From Cryptomeria japonica (lineage: Eukaryota; Streptophyta; Pinopsida; Cupressales; Cupressaceae): 64,000 nucleotides of DNA. Of the stretch, positions 22,053 to 34,970 are shown piece after piece. Numbering within the stretch: the stretch's first letter is position 1; every line of letters starts with the position of its first letter. The position numbers and the translations under genes were made by a program. The notes under the pieces are model-generated. The model was not told where the DNA came from, searched no databases, and was given only the letters and a program-made list of their open reading frames with translations. The stretch lies in the NCBI RefSeq assembly GCF_030272615.1, contig NC_081415.1, positions 372,351,009-372,415,008 of the forward strand, given 5' to 3'.

Positions 22053-23546
22053 ATGTATAAGAGGGATGCACCGAAGCCGAACAAGTCAAGTTTATCTACA
22101 TGGCAGAAAAGGATGAAGTTGCATCTATCAGGAGTTGGAGAATATGTTGTATACTATCTGGAGAATGATTTTGTTACACTGAGCACCTATCCATTGACTA
22201 TGGAAGAGATAAAGGCAAAGCAAGAACATATTCAAGCAATGATTGAAATAACATCTACATTGACCGACTCAGAGTTTAATGACCTAGAAGGTTGTAATGA
22301 TGCAAAGGCAATGTGGGATAAGCTCATATCAGTGTATGGAGGATATGAACATGTTCAAAGAGCAAAAGTAGATAGTCTAAGAGGACAACTTGAATCTATG
22401 AGGATGAATGAAGGTGAGAACATAACTCAGTACAGTACAAGACTAAAGGAGATTGTCAATCAAATCAAAGGAGCAGGTGGAACTATTGAAGAAAAGGATA
22501 TAACAAGTAAGTTGTTAAGAACCCTTCTACCAGCTTATGCAATCCGAGTTTATGCAATCAATGAATTAAGGTCTGTACCTAATATGCCAGTTTCTTTAGA
22601 TGCTACTATTAGTAAGCTACATGCATTTGAATTAAGTAACTTTGATAACAGTGGATATTCGGTAAATAAGTTGAATCTGCATTTAGTTCTTTTCATCTTG
22701 ATGAATCTAATAATTTCAATGAAAGAAAGTATAAGTACTCTAAAGGAGATCATAGTGGAGCAAGTGAAAGATTTCGCAAGAACATGGAAGAAGTACACAA
22801 ACTGTATGAGGAAATCAGAAAGCAAGAAGAGTTTGAAGCACTATTAGCCAGAAGTTTACCGAGAGGCAAATGTAAGTATAAAGGAAAGCTACCTTTGAAA
22901 TGTTTCAATTGTGATAAGATAGGACATATAGCTTCTAACTGTCCTGACAAAGATTCTACTGAAAAGAGAGATTACCGAGATGACAGACATAAAGATAATC
23001 ATTACAGAGGACACCGAGACTTTAGAAGAAGAGATAGAAAGACATGCTTAATAGCTGATGAGGAATCTAATGATGATAAATTAGATGAAACTGATACAGA
23101 GGAAGTAGTTTATGTGGCTATCAAAAATGGATCAAATGAAGAAAGGTATGAAGAAAAAGTCCTAATATCACACATAAACACTAATGATTCTTGGATCATA
23201 GATAGTGGATGCTCACATCATATGATAGGAGATAAACACAAGTTTGTTATATTAGAAGATTATGATGGAGGCTATGTTAGATTTGGTAATGATGCACCAT
23301 GTCCGGTGAAAGGTAAAGGATCTATAACACTTCTTGATAATGCTAGATGCAATGATGTTTATTGGGTTGAAGGTTTGAAATACAATTTGTTGAGTGTAGC
23401 ACAGCTAAACAACACAGGTTACCAAATAGAATTTCAGAAAGGAATTGTCAAAGTTCATGACAAGAATGGAAAGTTAGCTGCTACTGGGACACAAACAAAA
23501 GGTAACACATTTCACCTTGACTCAACTTGTAACAAGTGTTTGTATG
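22053..23546 (+). pseudogene. Copia-2 gag, zinc knuckle and protease, with one frameshift
   Basis: Starts at MYKRDAPKPNKSS, with gag motifs LSTWQKRMKLHL, MWDKLISVYGGYEH and LLPAYAIRVYAI. A frameshift near 22665-22680 moves the frame. In the new frame the CCHC knuckle CFNCDKIGHIASNC and the protease site WIIDSGCSHHMIGD are intact, followed by YWVEGLKYNLLSVAQL. The product would be the capsid and the processing enzyme. The frame is cut at 23546 by the solo LTR insertion and resumes at 25250. Confidence 0.93.
23542..23546. repeat. Target-site duplication of the solo LTR, left copy (GTATG)
   Basis: Repeated exactly at 25250-25254. Confidence 0.9.
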
Positions 23547-25249
23547 TGTAGCGTCGTAAATTGTACGCACTTGCTAGGGTGGTACAATTTCACACCTAGT
23601 TTAGCACCCGCCTTGGCGCATTTTGCATTTTGCATTGCATTTCCCCTTTAGCACTTAATTAATTAAATTAATTAGGTCTAAGGTCCTATTTTATCATCTC
23701 CCATATCATAAAGTTGGGCCCTTTCATTAAAGTGTGCCCCTTTCATTTTATTCTTCCAATACATCATTTAATCAAAAACCCTAATTAGGTCCTATTTTGA
23801 ACTTGGGGGCTTGATTTCGGGGGTCAAAACATCTCGAAATCACCTGTAACTTCGAGATTCTCTCTAAAATCATCATATCTGACGGCCCTGAAAATTTGGT
23901 GAAAAGTTGTCGGGACCATGGCGCCCGTGCAACATGGTCCCGAACATTTTTCCCGAAATTTTGGGAGCACGATCCAATCATAAAATAAAGCTTAACCCCA
24001 AGAAATTGGCGGGATATTCAATCTCTAGGTCGGCCAAAATACGAATTTACAACCTAGGGTTTCATACATAAAAGCTCTCTTTCCTCATTTGAAGGGATCC
24101 GATTTTTGTTTCCAGGAACTTCATATGCAGCGAAAGAGCATATCTTTGAAGACTTCAACAACACTCAACATCATTCTATCAAGCATCTATCAAATTCATT
24201 CATTCATCCAATTAGGGCTTGGAAGACATTGAAGAACAATAAGAAATTACCGACTGAAGATTGGCTTGTACTCCTCCCTTGAGGGTTGGGTATGATTTTG
24301 TATTGTTTTCATGTCTTTGCATAATCTTTGATATATCCTTTATTCATGCTTTAGATCACATTGCATCTTGATTTAGAGCATTTACATTATCATTTACAAA
24401 CAATTAGGGTTTACTTTCTAGGTTGCTCTAGTTTGCTTTCTTGCATTTTGGACCTTGCACACACACTAGGTCTGCACACACAATACATTTTACAATACAA
24501 CTTGGCTATTCGTGGAGGTGGAAATCACTGAAGTGGGGGTTTGACTAAGGCAAAACCCTATATAGCCGCCCAAACACCTTTTCAGATATAAGTGCAGGTT
24601 TCGGGACTCGGACGACGCCGCAGGTTGCAGATCCGGGAGAAGCAGACTGAGACCGACCTTCCCACCAAATTTCAGAGAAAAAGACCAGGACAGGGGCGTG
24701 GGGCGCCCTGGTCCTGCCAAGACAGGGGCGCTGGGTGCCCTGGTCCCCTCTGGGCGCCCTGGTCCCTACTGGGTGCCCTGGTCCCTGGGACAGTGGCGCT
24801 GGGCGCCCTGGTCCGACAGCATTTTCAGCATTTTTGACAGCTTTTTCCAAAGTGCAAAAACAGCAGTTTCCGGAGCAGTTTCAGGGGCAGAATTAGGACA
24901 GTGGCGCCCGTGCCCCCGTCCCGAACATTTTCAGTCAGATTTTAACTCTGGGTACGCATTTTCATTCTTGTCTTATCCTTGTGTTTACAGCTTTCCATCA
25001 TTTAAGTTCAATTCTGCAATCTTGTCATTAGTTCCTACTTGCATTTTGAGGTTAGGGATTGAACTTGCATCATTTGATCTTCCAATTTCAACAAAGGAAT
25101 AGAAATCCTAATAGATATCCCGTGGCTCTCTCTTTCACAAAAAGAAGTAGCCAATTGTGCGATATGTCTAGGCTCTTTCGTATTCCGTAATGTGTGTCAA
25201 AAGGTAGGATTAGGGCATGTTAACCTAGTCTCGCTTTTTCCCCTACACA
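23547..25249. repeat. Solo LTR inserted in Copia-2 pol
   Basis: A 1703 bp segment with inverted ends TGTAG...CTACACA, flanked by an exact GTATG duplication, with no internal coding domain. Removing it restores the Copia-2 frame directly. It therefore represents an LTR element that inserted here and then lost its interior by LTR-LTR recombination. The parent family is not recognisable. It contains a GC-rich minisatellite. Open frames at 24490-25102 are in that GC-rich stretch and have no domain. Confidence 0.88.
24690..24815. repeat. GC-rich minisatellite in the solo LTR
   Basis: Five copies of a 15-mer like TGGGCGCCCTGGTCC, alternating GGGCGCC and GGGTGCC variants, separated by short spacers. 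The half-palindrome GGCGCC also occurs in isolated form near 23920 and 24903. GC content is far above the surroundings. Confidence 0.9.
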
Positions 25250-25254
25250 GTATG
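25250..25254. repeat. Target-site duplication of the solo LTR, right copy (GTATG)
   Basis: Exact copy of 23542-23546. Confidence 0.9.
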
Positions 25255-27944
25255 CAAAGATAGATGATACCTGGTTATGGCATAAAAGGTTTTTTCATGT
25301 AAATTTTGATAATCTGATCAAAATAAGTAAGAAGCACCGAGTAAGAGGTCTACCGAGTCTTGAAAAAACTAAGAATGTTATGTGCCGAGGATGCCAGATG
25401 GGTAAGATGACAAGATCAAGCTTTACAAGTAAGTCTTACACTTTTAAGGGAATTTTAGATCTAGTGCATACTGATCTTTGTGGTCCTATGAAAGTTCAAA
25501 GTTATTATGGTGATAAATATTTTATATTATTTGTGGATGACTATTCAAGGATGATGTTAGTAATGTTTTTAAAAGAAAAATCAGAAGCTTTTCAAATGTT
25601 TAAATGGTACAAGGCAAGAGTTGAAAATGAAACAAGAAGACAACTAAAATGTCTTAGATCAGATAGAGAAGGAGAGTTCACATCTGATGAATTCAATTTA
25701 TTTTGCAATGATCATGGTATTAAAAGACAAGTCTCTGCATCGAGAACTCCACAACAGAATGGAATAGCTGAGAGAAGAAACAGATCTATTGTGGATTGTG
25801 CTAGAACATTGATGATTGAAAAGAAGGTGCCACAAACATTTTGGAGAGAAGCAATAAGCACAACAGTTTACACCTTGAACCGAGTACAATTGAAGAAAGG
25901 TACTTTGAAGACACCATATGAAATTTGGTATGATAAGAAACCTAATGTTAGTTATTTTAAAATCTTTGGAAGTAGATGCTATGTTCACAAAGATGATAGA
26001 AATGGCAAGTTTGATCAGAAAAGGGAAGAAGGAACATTTCTAGGTTATTCTTCTAGAAGCAAAGCATTTAAATGTCTGATCAAATCATCTAACAAAATAG
26101 TAGAAAGTGCAAATGTGAAAATTGATGAATTTGTAGAAAGAAATGATGAAGGAAATTCCAAGGAACCAAAAGACTATGATGAATTTATCTATGTTCAACT
26201 GCGAAGTCTTATCGAGAAGACTGTTGAAGAAAATGAAGAGAATATCCAGTTACCGAGTGATGAAGAAGATCATATAGAGCCTACCGAACCTGTATTAGCC
26301 AAGTATGTCAGAAGACATCATGCACCAAGTCAGCTCATAGGAGATAAGGATGATCCAGTGATGACAAGGAACAAACTGAGACAGAACACATGTTTGATAT
26401 CTAAATTTGAACTGAGAATAGTGAAAGAGGCATTTAACAGTGAAGATTGGATAAATACTATGACAGAAAAGATTGATCAAATAAAGAAGAATGACACGTG
26501 GACACTAATCCCAAGACTGAAGGACAAAAATGTAATCGGTACAAAGTGGATTTTCAGAAACAAGCTAAATGAAAAGGGAGAGGTCATTCGAAACAAAGCA
26601 AGACTAGTTTGCAAAGGTTATGCTCAAGAAGAAGGAATTGATTATGGTGAAACTTTTGCACCTGTTGCTAGACTTGAAGGAGTAAGAACATTATTGGCCT
26701 ATGCTGCTTTCAAAAACTTCAAGGTATATCAAATGGATGTCAAATCTGCATTTTTTAATGGAATATTAGAAGAAGAAGTTTTTACTGAACAACCTGAAGG
26801 ATTTGTTGAAGACAAGAATAAAGATCAGGTATGTAAATTGAACAAAGCTTTATATGGTCTGAAACAAGCACCTAGAGCATGGTATGAAATATTGCACTCT
26901 TATTTGATTAAGATTGGTTTTATAAAGACAAGTGAGAACAACAATATGTACATGAAGAATGATGAAAATGGAGTACTGATCTCAGCCATATTTGTTGATG
27001 ATATTATATTTTGTGGTAATGACTCTTTATGAAAGAACTTTGGAAATGAAATGAGCAAAGAATTTAAGATGTCATTAATTGGTGAGATAAAGTATTTTAT
27101 AGGTTTACAGATACTGTAAATGAAAAATGAGATTTTCATTACTCAATCCAAGTACATAAAGGAAATCTTGAAGAAATTTGGAATGGAGGATTCAAAACCA
27201 GTAAGTACTCCTATGACTACCAACTGTAAATTATCAAAGAATGATGAATCTGCATCTGTTGATGAGACACTTTACCGATCCATGATTGGAAAGCTACAAT
27301 ATGTTGTTCATAGCAGACCAGACATAACACATGCAGTAGGTATAGTTGCAAGATTCTCTGCAGATCCTAAGGAAACACACATGACAACAATCAAAAGAAT
27401 TTTTAGATACTTGAAAGGCACAAAGGATTATGGCTTAGTATATCAGAGGGGAAATGATTTTGATTTAAAAGTTTATACTGATGTTGATTGGGCAGGCAAC
27501 ATTGATGATAGAAAAAGCACAAGTGGAGGAGCTTTCTTTTTAGGAGAAAGACTAGTGAGTTGGCTTAGCAAGAAACAAGGATGTGTTTCACAGTCAACAA
27601 CAGAAGTTGAATACGTTGCTGTAGCATTGAATTGTACCAACATCGCATGGATCAAACAACTATTGGAAGGTATAAATGAGAAAGTTATCGAGCCAGTAAC
27701 TATATTCTGTGACAATACTAGTGCCATTAATATTTCAAAAAATCCTATTATGCACTCTAAGACAAAGCACATCTCTATCAAATATCATTATCTTAGAGAA
27801 GAAGCTCAAGAGAAGAAAGTGGTGTTGGAATATGTTAGCACAAAGGAACAAATAGCAGATATCTTCACCAAGCCACTACCAAGGGACACTTTTGAATATC
27901 TCAGAAGTAAGCTAGGTGTCCTACCCCTATCTTCTACTCACTGA
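25254..27944 (+). pseudogene. Copia-2 integrase, RT and RNase H, with two in-frame stops
   Basis: The frame resumes directly after the solo LTR with the GAG-pre-integrase block ([24 protein letters not shown]). Integrase motifs are [18 protein letters not shown] (most Copia copies have a glycine where this has the first Glu) and [12 protein letters not shown] shows [38 protein letters not shown] and [14 protein letters not shown] at 27030-27032 and TAA at 27117-27119 follow the RT active site. RNase H continues in the same register with DVDWAGNIDDRKSTSGG, SQSTTEVEYVA and a terminal KPLPRDTFEYL. The frame ends at 27944, leaving about 0.4 kb before the 3' LTR that holds several purine tracts. 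Confidence 0.95.
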
Positions 27945-28184
27945 CCGAGTTTGGTGAAAGCATCAATCTGATAACTCTATCGAATATCTTTCAGGAGTTG
28001 ATGTTGCATTACACCCTTTAGGATGTTTTCTAAAGGTGTACAAGAATTATTACAAGAAACAATACAGAGAACAAGAATTGAAGACAAAATGCTTTGACCA
28101 AGACAGAATTGACACACAACAACAAGAAATCACTTCATACAGAAATAAATTATGTTTTAGTTCTTTACTTTCTAGCATTGTTGT

Positions 28185-28256
28185 CAAAGGGGGAGAAGAC
28201 TACAGATTGGAAAGAAGACTGAAGCAAAGAGGAGAAGTCTAATGTATGGGGGAGAG
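28185..28256 (+). other. Extra polypurine tracts of Copia-2
   Basis: CAAAGGGGGAGA at 28185-28196 and TGGGGGAGAG at 28247-28256 precede the terminal tract, the multiplied arrangement described for Sireviruses. Confidence 0.8.
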
Positions 28257-28326
28257 CATTTCAGCGTTTCAGAATCACAGCAATCTGAATCTTTTAAGGT
28301 CAAATCAATTGGTTTTGCCATCAATG

Positions 28327-28340
28327 CCAAAGGGGGAGAT
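28327..28340 (+). other. Copia-2 terminal polypurine tract
   Basis: CCAAAGGGGGAGAT directly abuts TGTTGG of the 3' LTR. It is the same sequence as in Copia-1. Confidence 0.93.
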
Positions 28341-29853
28341 TGTTGGCAATATAGCATTATAACAGACAATGAAAGATTGTTGACATTTCAATAAGGATAT
28401 TGAGAAGGTTGTTGATAATCATGGATATAACTGATTAAGGATGTTTACTGTCTTGATATTATTATTTTGTCATTGATGTCAAGAAATTGATTTTCTAACT
28501 CAGTATGATGTTGTCATATCTTGAGAAGTATGATTTGAAGAATATAAAGATGTCGGTAAAAGACATAGGAAAGATTATGATGAATAAGGGGATGAGTAAG
28601 GTATTCAATGGGCAACTATTACCAAGTCAGACAATGATGAGATCATAATGTTTAGATGGTTTTAACATCATACATATGTTGTAAGTTGTAAGGTTAATAC
28701 TATATTATGTTACCAAACAAAGAACCTAGTCGGTAAACCCTAAGGTTATCACTATCAGTTAATGAAGGTGGAATGTCTACCGAGTGAAGTTTAGTATTTA
28801 TCGAGTTGTAACCGAGCTATAACAGAATGCATTAAATGGTTACATGCGTTATTTAATGAAGGAAGCTGATGAGCTAGAACTGATTAAATGATTGGTATGT
28901 CATGCATGAAGTTTGTTAAGAATCTAAGGCAATGGAAAGTCAGTATGAAGATCTACAGTTCAGATTGAACCGCAATACCTTAGCACAAGTTCCAAGAAAT
29001 ATATGCAAGTTCCAAGGCGGGGTAAAACATTTTCAGATCGAAAGATGCATTGAACCTGGACATCATTGAAGATCTGATGGCTATGATTGATCATGGGAAA
29101 TGTGATCAAGGAGATTAAGCGGTTATCTAATTGTTTATAAATAGGGAACTGTTGATAAACAATGTATGCGGGCAAGTGTATGCACAAGGATGCTACATAG
29201 TGATTACCGAGCACAAAAGCTTGAAGACCTGTTTGAACAATAGAGTATAGAAGCCCAGCAAATGGACAAGATTAGTTCTATGTCTAGATTGTATTGAACA
29301 AATAAGAATCTACTTTAGCATTTTAGATGTGAAGTTGCAGGTAGATTTTTATTACTGTTATTTTGTGAAAGTGACAAAAAATCTCTTAATTGAGTGGACT
29401 TAACAGTCTTATTTGTAAAACCCTCTAGCAAGGTGACATTCTGATTGAGTGTTTGAAATACTTTAACAAGGTCACTTCTAACAAGGTGAAGACCCTAACA
29501 AATCTGAGGGAGATCCCTTAACCGGGTCACATCTAGCAATGTGTTTGTAATCTTTAACAGGATTTGCTTTTAACCGAGCATACTCTAGAAGAGTATATTT
29601 CTTAGTGGGTCCGAAATCCCACAGTGGTTTTTCCCTATTTGGGTTTCCACGTTAAAACTGGTGTTATGAGGTTTATGATGTTTATATGCTTTTGAGTTCG
29701 CATGTTTAACAATTTTGGATATATTACTGAAATATATGTTACCGAGGTTGAATCTGATGTTTTTATGGAAGATTAAGTTTGTATGATTCACCCCCCCCCC
29801 TCTCATCTTGTTGGCTATTGGATCTGTACTTACATTTAGTATCAAAACTATCA
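28341..29853 (+). repeat. Copia-2 3' LTR
   Basis: Partner of 20446-21988, with a ~22 bp deletion near 28735 and a shorter poly-C run near 29791. Confidence 0.95.
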
Positions 29854-31881
29854 GTTTCGTGGTAATCGGATGCTTGGTTAGTCGGCAATGAAATTACACC
29901 AGAATGAGCCGCAAGAAAAATTAATTTTTTTTAGTTTTTTGCATAGTTTGAAGCAGTTTGCAAAAGGAAATACTGAGTTTTTCTCAAAAGGAATAAGGTG
30001 CCAATATTAGATGGGAAGAATATATTTCTTGAGTTATTTTAATAAATGATTTAAGAATGTATATTATGAAAGTATCTTTTGAGAAACATATATTTGATCT
30101 TTTAAATAAGAGACTAAATATATTGCAAAGGAAGTAATGAATGTTATGTCCACAAGGCACTTCTTGTATCCAACCAATTTGGTTTCAACTTTGTTGCTCA
30201 TTACCGAGGATTTTGTGTTACTAAGATTGTAGGTTACAGAGGAGTTGAAAGGTAATCCACATAAATCATTGGCAGTTCAAGATGCAAACATTATGGATAA
30301 TGATAGGCAACATCTCTGAATTTGCCAAAGGAAATAATACGGATGTGTATGGAACAGCACGTTGTGCTTCTACCTCCTTGAGACACTATGCATTGTGTTT
30401 TCAAAATGGAGAATATAATGTGCAACTCCACTTTGCAAGACAGTAATAATCCAACAATTGATAATGCATTTGAGGCATTGGCTGCTCGGACAATGTCAAA
30501 GGCTGAATACAGATCAATTGGAGAAGTTTAATACATATCAACTGGAGAAGTTTCAGAATCGTCAAGCTTTTATCATTATAGACTTGCCTTGGAGTTCTAC
30601 ACATATTTCACGTCTCCATTAATAAGATGATATGCTGACATTGTTGTGCATCAGAAGTTTGTTGCATCATATTCAAACACCATTTCAAGCAAGGGATCTG
30701 TGAACAAAAAGAATATTTGATGATTCAAGTGTTTGACTATGATTATGCATCAGTTGATGATAGTTCTGGTTTCACAACAGTACCTATAGCACCAGTGGTA
30801 TCTGCATATATAAAAGTGGTCTTTGTGAACCCATATCATACAAGGTAGAAATGAAATTGCTAGTGGTCCATTAGATTATGCATAACTTCCACAGATTATG
30901 TTAATTGCCCATGCTCAAGGTTTTCTCCGTAAGAGAGAAACAAATGCCAGAGAAGGAGGAATTTAGTGCGTGGTTGTCAAAGTTTTAATTCATGTGAACT
31001 CAACTTCGTCCAATCCAGTTGTTCTGGATGAAGAGACGGCAGTGGAAGAGAAGTTACACTAGAACAACATGAGAAGTATTATTCATCCATTTCAATGCAC
31101 TGTATTCCGATCATTTATGGAAGTCTTATTGCAAACCACCACCTGCAGCCCTAACCCTATCGGGTATCAACAATAGTATGAATACATCACTCTGATGGAC
31201 AAGAGCTACTCTGATGGAGTTATCAAGCATCGAGGTAGGTGGAAATGATATCCCCCAACATTGCAAGTTACCCCGATGAAGATATCCAAAGACGAGGAGT
31301 TTTCATCGGGCATCGACATAACATTTTTTGCCCTCTTCCAATGCCCGATGAGTTCCGATGGAGATCATTAAGGTAATGAACTTTAATTTTTAATTTGGTA
31401 ATTAGTTGAGTATGAAAATATTCTGTTTGCATCCTTCTCGGGTAATAATTTATATTTTCCCGAAATCCTTCTAAGTAATGTTTTTATTTTTGATCTTTTA
31501 ATGAAATGTTTTCAAAGATCATTAATTAAGCATGTATATTGGAGAATTTTTAGGATCATCAAAGGTATTTTTGATTTTTATTTTTATTTATTTACATCCT
31601 GCAATCATTACAATAATTTATTGAAAGCATTTTGTCCCATATTGATTACAATATTTTTCTAGGACAAAGTTTATTTTCACTAGTTATATTTTAGGGATTA
31701 TTTATTAAAGATGTTATATTTAAATATCCCTAATGTATAATTTTATTTACCAATAACATTTTATGCCATCTTGGGTGTAGATTGATTTTATTTATCTTTC
31801 CTCGGACAGGGAGTATTTTTCACCAAAAGTTTAATTTAATGATTTATATTATCATTATCTTTAAAATGGCAATTTTGTTTT
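29854..31881 (+). repeat. LARD-like 5' LTR, part 2
   Basis: Follows the Copia-2 insertion and matches about 58076-60115 of the 3' LTR. There is no convincing open frame in this 2 kb stretch. Its last 17 bases are the left target duplication of the LINE. Confidence 0.9.
31865..31881. repeat. Target-site duplication of the LINE, left copy (17 bp)
   Basis: AATGGCAATTTTGTTTT matches 36532-36548 at 16 of 17 positions. Long duplications of this size are typical of target-primed reverse transcription. Confidence 0.8.
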
Positions 31882-32048
31882 TGATTAATGAAAAATCAGG
31901 TTTTGAAGGGGCCCTGAAACCCTTTACAAGCAAGACTTAAACAGAAAAGTCATGAGAAATAGAGAGGAACAAAACCAAAAAGAAAAAGCTAGCAGAAAAC
32001 CGAAGAAAACCCACAAAAGCCCCGAAAAGCCAGCAGGCCTTCCAGGAA

Positions 32049-33529
32049 TTAGATTTTTTCCAAGGCTTTAGCCAGGGTGTTGCTAATTTCTTGCAACTCT
32101 TTGATGTTGTCTTTGAAGTTGGGAGGATCCTTAGCAGTAGCAGCCACAACTTTCTTGATACTGGCCCTGGTTCTCTTCGCAGTCCCGCCCGTCTGGGTAG
32201 CATCACCACTTCCAGTCTGGATGGTCTCCTCCTCTAGGTCAAGATCCACAACCAGTTTAGGAGTATGGTCAAAGACCTTGGCGATGTCCTCCAGGTTTTT
32301 GGTGACAGCAAAGAGGATACTTGGGATAACTCCCATCAGATTTTTCATCGCTTCTTTTCCCTCTTCCAACAATTTTACCTTGTTCTCCATTTCCTGCTTC
32401 CAATTAATATGCTCTCTATTTTCATCCTCCCTCTTTTTATCCGAATTTATCCCTTTTTTTCCAGTTTTTTCAGGGTTTCGTAGGTCCATCTGTTGAAATC
32501 CATTCTGGCCTCTGAGAGCTTCTTGAGATTATCAAAGATAAGCCCCTCACCAGCACTTTCCTTGTCCTTGCTATCCTTGTCCTCAGTCAGGTTCTTCTCA
32601 GAGTCTTTGTTTATTTCCTTCTCAGAATTAACTTCGGTTTCCTCATTATCCTTGGGAACCGTTTCTTCCATCAGATGGCTATTGTCTTTACCAAGGTGAT
32701 CGCTTGGAATAGGGCTATCTTGGTCAAGCTCAAAGTCTCCACTTTCTTCCTCGTTGCCCAACTCCTCTTCTTTCCAGTTGTCTTCACTGTTTGATTCGTC
32801 CATCTCCATACCACTGCTTTCCTTAACAATGTCCTTTGTTTCCAACCCGAGGGCACTTTTCCTTTTCTTGCTAGATGACGCCTTCTCCTTGCTAGTTTCT
32901 CACTCTTCCATCTTTCTCTTACCCGAGGAAGTGGAAATCCGCTTATTTTCCTGCAGAGTGAGGGTTTTTCAATGCTCATAGATGAGCAGCAGGAGCCCAC
33001 AATGGAGAATCGGGTTGGAAGGGTTAGTCCTGTATTTGTTGAGGGACCTGGAAAGGGACCGAAAAAGGTAGTAGGGCAGAGACACCTTTTTGTCATGTCT
33101 GAAATGGTTTAAGAGCAGGAAGTGGTAGGTGTGGGCCCTGGAGAAATGGCCTTCAACCGTGATATACTGCATGATTGCGTTCAGGACCTAGCCCCACAAC
33201 TTCTTGATGTTTGCAGCTTCATAGTAGCCTCCGGTAGCCTTGCCAATTTTAGCCTGCTCTTTCTCTTTCCGCAGGAACAAGTTAACCGCATTGTTGGAGA
33301 CCTTGAGGTCTTGAAAGAAGTTAAGCCCAGTGTGGGGCATTCCAGTCACAGTTGAAATAAGCCCAGCGTCCAGCTTAAATTTAACTCCATAAAGTTTAAA
33401 AGAGCCATTAGACCAGTTTTCAAAAATCTTGGAAATGACTAAGTTAACCCTACCTTTGTCATAGTCCTCGAGCTTTTCCATGAAGCTGGTAAGAGAGCCC
33501 TTCTCCAGTTTTGCCTGAACTTTTGGCAT
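32049..33529 (-). pseudogene. Unrecognised ORF downstream of the LINE RNase H, with acidic and coiled-coil tail
   Basis: Function unknown. The minus-strand frame from MPKVQAKLEKGSLTSF encodes a globular N-terminus (FKLYGVKFKLDAGLISTVTGMP, then YITVEGHFSRAHTYHFLLLNHF), a basic linker (KKRKSALG), a strongly acidic region (NSEDNWKEEELGNEEESG), and a charged, probably coiled-coil end with TAKRTRASIKK. Breaks: TAG at about 33188, TGA at about 32969 and at about 32898, and a frameshift in a T7 run near 32455. The first part weakly recalls the putative plant transposon protein family and also the layout of the 1-2127 gene. Both are guesses from topology. It lies inside the LINE's target duplications, so it moved with the LINE. 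Confidence 0.5.
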
Positions 33530-33761
33530 TGCTTTCCAGGTCGACGTGTTGTTGGGTTCTTCACGTCATAGGTCTCCTCCCATTTTCAGTTGCGGGCTAT
33601 CTGCTCTGTTTCTCTGCAAATTGAGACCTTCTTTCCCGATGCTACTCAAGTTTTCGCACTGAGTAACCCACAAAGCGTGCGGCGATTTATTGGAGATAGT
33701 AGGAGATCTGCCGCAATGCCAAGTGATGATGGCCTTTCCAGCAAGGCATAAATGATGCTTT

Positions 33762-34260
33762 TTACTTGTCATGATTTAATTGTCCTTCTCTTCCCATATA
33801 ACAGTCCTTTCTGAGGATCTCTTTAATATTTAAATTGAGCTCATCCTCGTGCCAAATCATTTGAGAGTCAGAGTTAACTCCAGTATTCGCTAAACAGTCA
33901 ACAACACTATTTTTCTCTCTGAAGGCATGTTGTATAATAATTTCTTTGAAACTGGAGATGATCTCTCTAGCTTTCATGATGATATTCTCAATAGACCAAG
34001 AAGGCTTTGATTCCCCCTTTAAGCACTTAATAATATTAAGTGAATCCCCCTCAAGCCATATTTTATCATAATTAAGATTTTTGGCTATAATTAAGGTATT
34101 CAAGGCAGCAGAGGCTTCAACAAAATGGCTAGTTTGATTCCCCAGAGGACCAGCCACCGCCTTAAGACAACTTCCAGCAAAATTCCTGACAATGCCCCCA
34201 TATCCAGCTTTACCCGGATTCCCTTTAGAAGCCCCATCGAAGTTAGCCTTAATCCATCCC
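33762..34260 (-). pseudogene. LINE RNase H domain
   Basis: In minus sense the frame contains WIKANFDGASKGNPGKAG near 34240, the catalytic Asp block of type I RNase H, then HFVEASAALNTLI and IWLEGDSLNIIKCL with the second and third acidic residues. ENSVVDCLAN-like sequence (KNSVVDCLAN) follows. It ends at a stop at 33762. Upstream the frame is broken by stops near 34390 and 34556. It would degrade the RNA strand during reverse transcription. Confidence 0.85.
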
Positions 34261-34553
34261 TGCAGGGGAAAACACCAGACAAGACCTTCTCTACCTTTCT
34301 CCTTGCTAGTAGTAGTAGTAGAAAGGTTCCACCTATCTTTGAAATCATCTTTAGCAGCAAGTCCCTGATCAGTACAAAAGAGGGATTAAAAAATACTCCT
34401 AAAGATTTTATCTGCAACCACTTCAGGAATAGCCCTTTTATCTTTGAAAATCTTGTTGTTGCGCTCTTTCCATATATTCCAAATAACAATCGACAGAGTA
34501 AGTCTCCAGGTCTCCACAATTTTAGGATTAGAGTTAGGACAATGTCATTGAAG

Positions 34554-34853
34554 CTAGGTGTCACCAAGAGTGTTCGGGAAGACCCAACTCAGGTTCCACT
34601 TGGAAAGGATGATTTTCCAGATATCTTGGCTAAAAGAGCATTGATTGAGAATATGGCAAGCAGTCTCTTCTTCCCTGCAACAAAGAGAACACTTATTAGG
34701 AAAAATAATGCCTCTTTTATGAAGATTATCCATGGTTAATATCTTATTTTGGATGAAAATCCAAAAGAAGATGTTGACTTTGGGAACTAATTTCTTATTC
34801 CAAACTTTAGCCCAGATGGGAATATCTTCCACCGGGACATTATGAATAGCCAT
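34554..34853 (-). pseudogene. LINE zinc-binding RT connector (zf-RVT)
   Basis: Contains the zf-RVT pattern KVNIFFWIFIQNKI, then a Cys-rich block CSLCCREEETACHIL with ILNQCSFSQDIW. It follows RT in plant LINEs and probably binds nucleic acid. It ends with a stop before the RNase H linker. Confidence 0.8.
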
Positions 34854-34970
34854 AGCAGAGGAAACAGAGTATTTCTCATCCAGATTTTCCCCCCATATCA
34901 GTATGTCATCTTTGTTGTCTCTAGGGATTTTAGCAGAGAGAGCAATCTGAAGGAACTTGAGATCCGGACA

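Larger units (their letters stand above)
20446..29853 (+). mobile_element. Copia-2: Ty1/copia element, Sirevirus-like, carrying a solo LTR
   Basis: A 9.4 kb plus-strand element with LTRs of about 1.5 kb, TGTTGGCAAT...ACTATCA, and a TGGTATCAGAAC primer-binding site two bases inside the left LTR. It has the full Copia domain order and a terminal purine tract CCAAAGGGGGAGAT plus at least two upstream variants. Its proteins are close relatives of those of Copia-1, and the tRNA primer spacing is the same. A 1.7 kb solo LTR is inserted between protease and integrase. The LTRs differ by many substitutions and a short deletion near 28735, so it is older than Tat-1. Confidence 0.96.

Noticed and set aside
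24490-25102. Several overlapping frames on both strands in the solo LTR
   Set aside because: They are produced by the GC-rich minisatellite, which lacks stops in several frames.
32077-32699. Plus-strand frames opposite the LINE downstream ORF
   Set aside because: Ser/Phe/Leu-rich shadows of the acidic and Lys-rich minus-strand frame.
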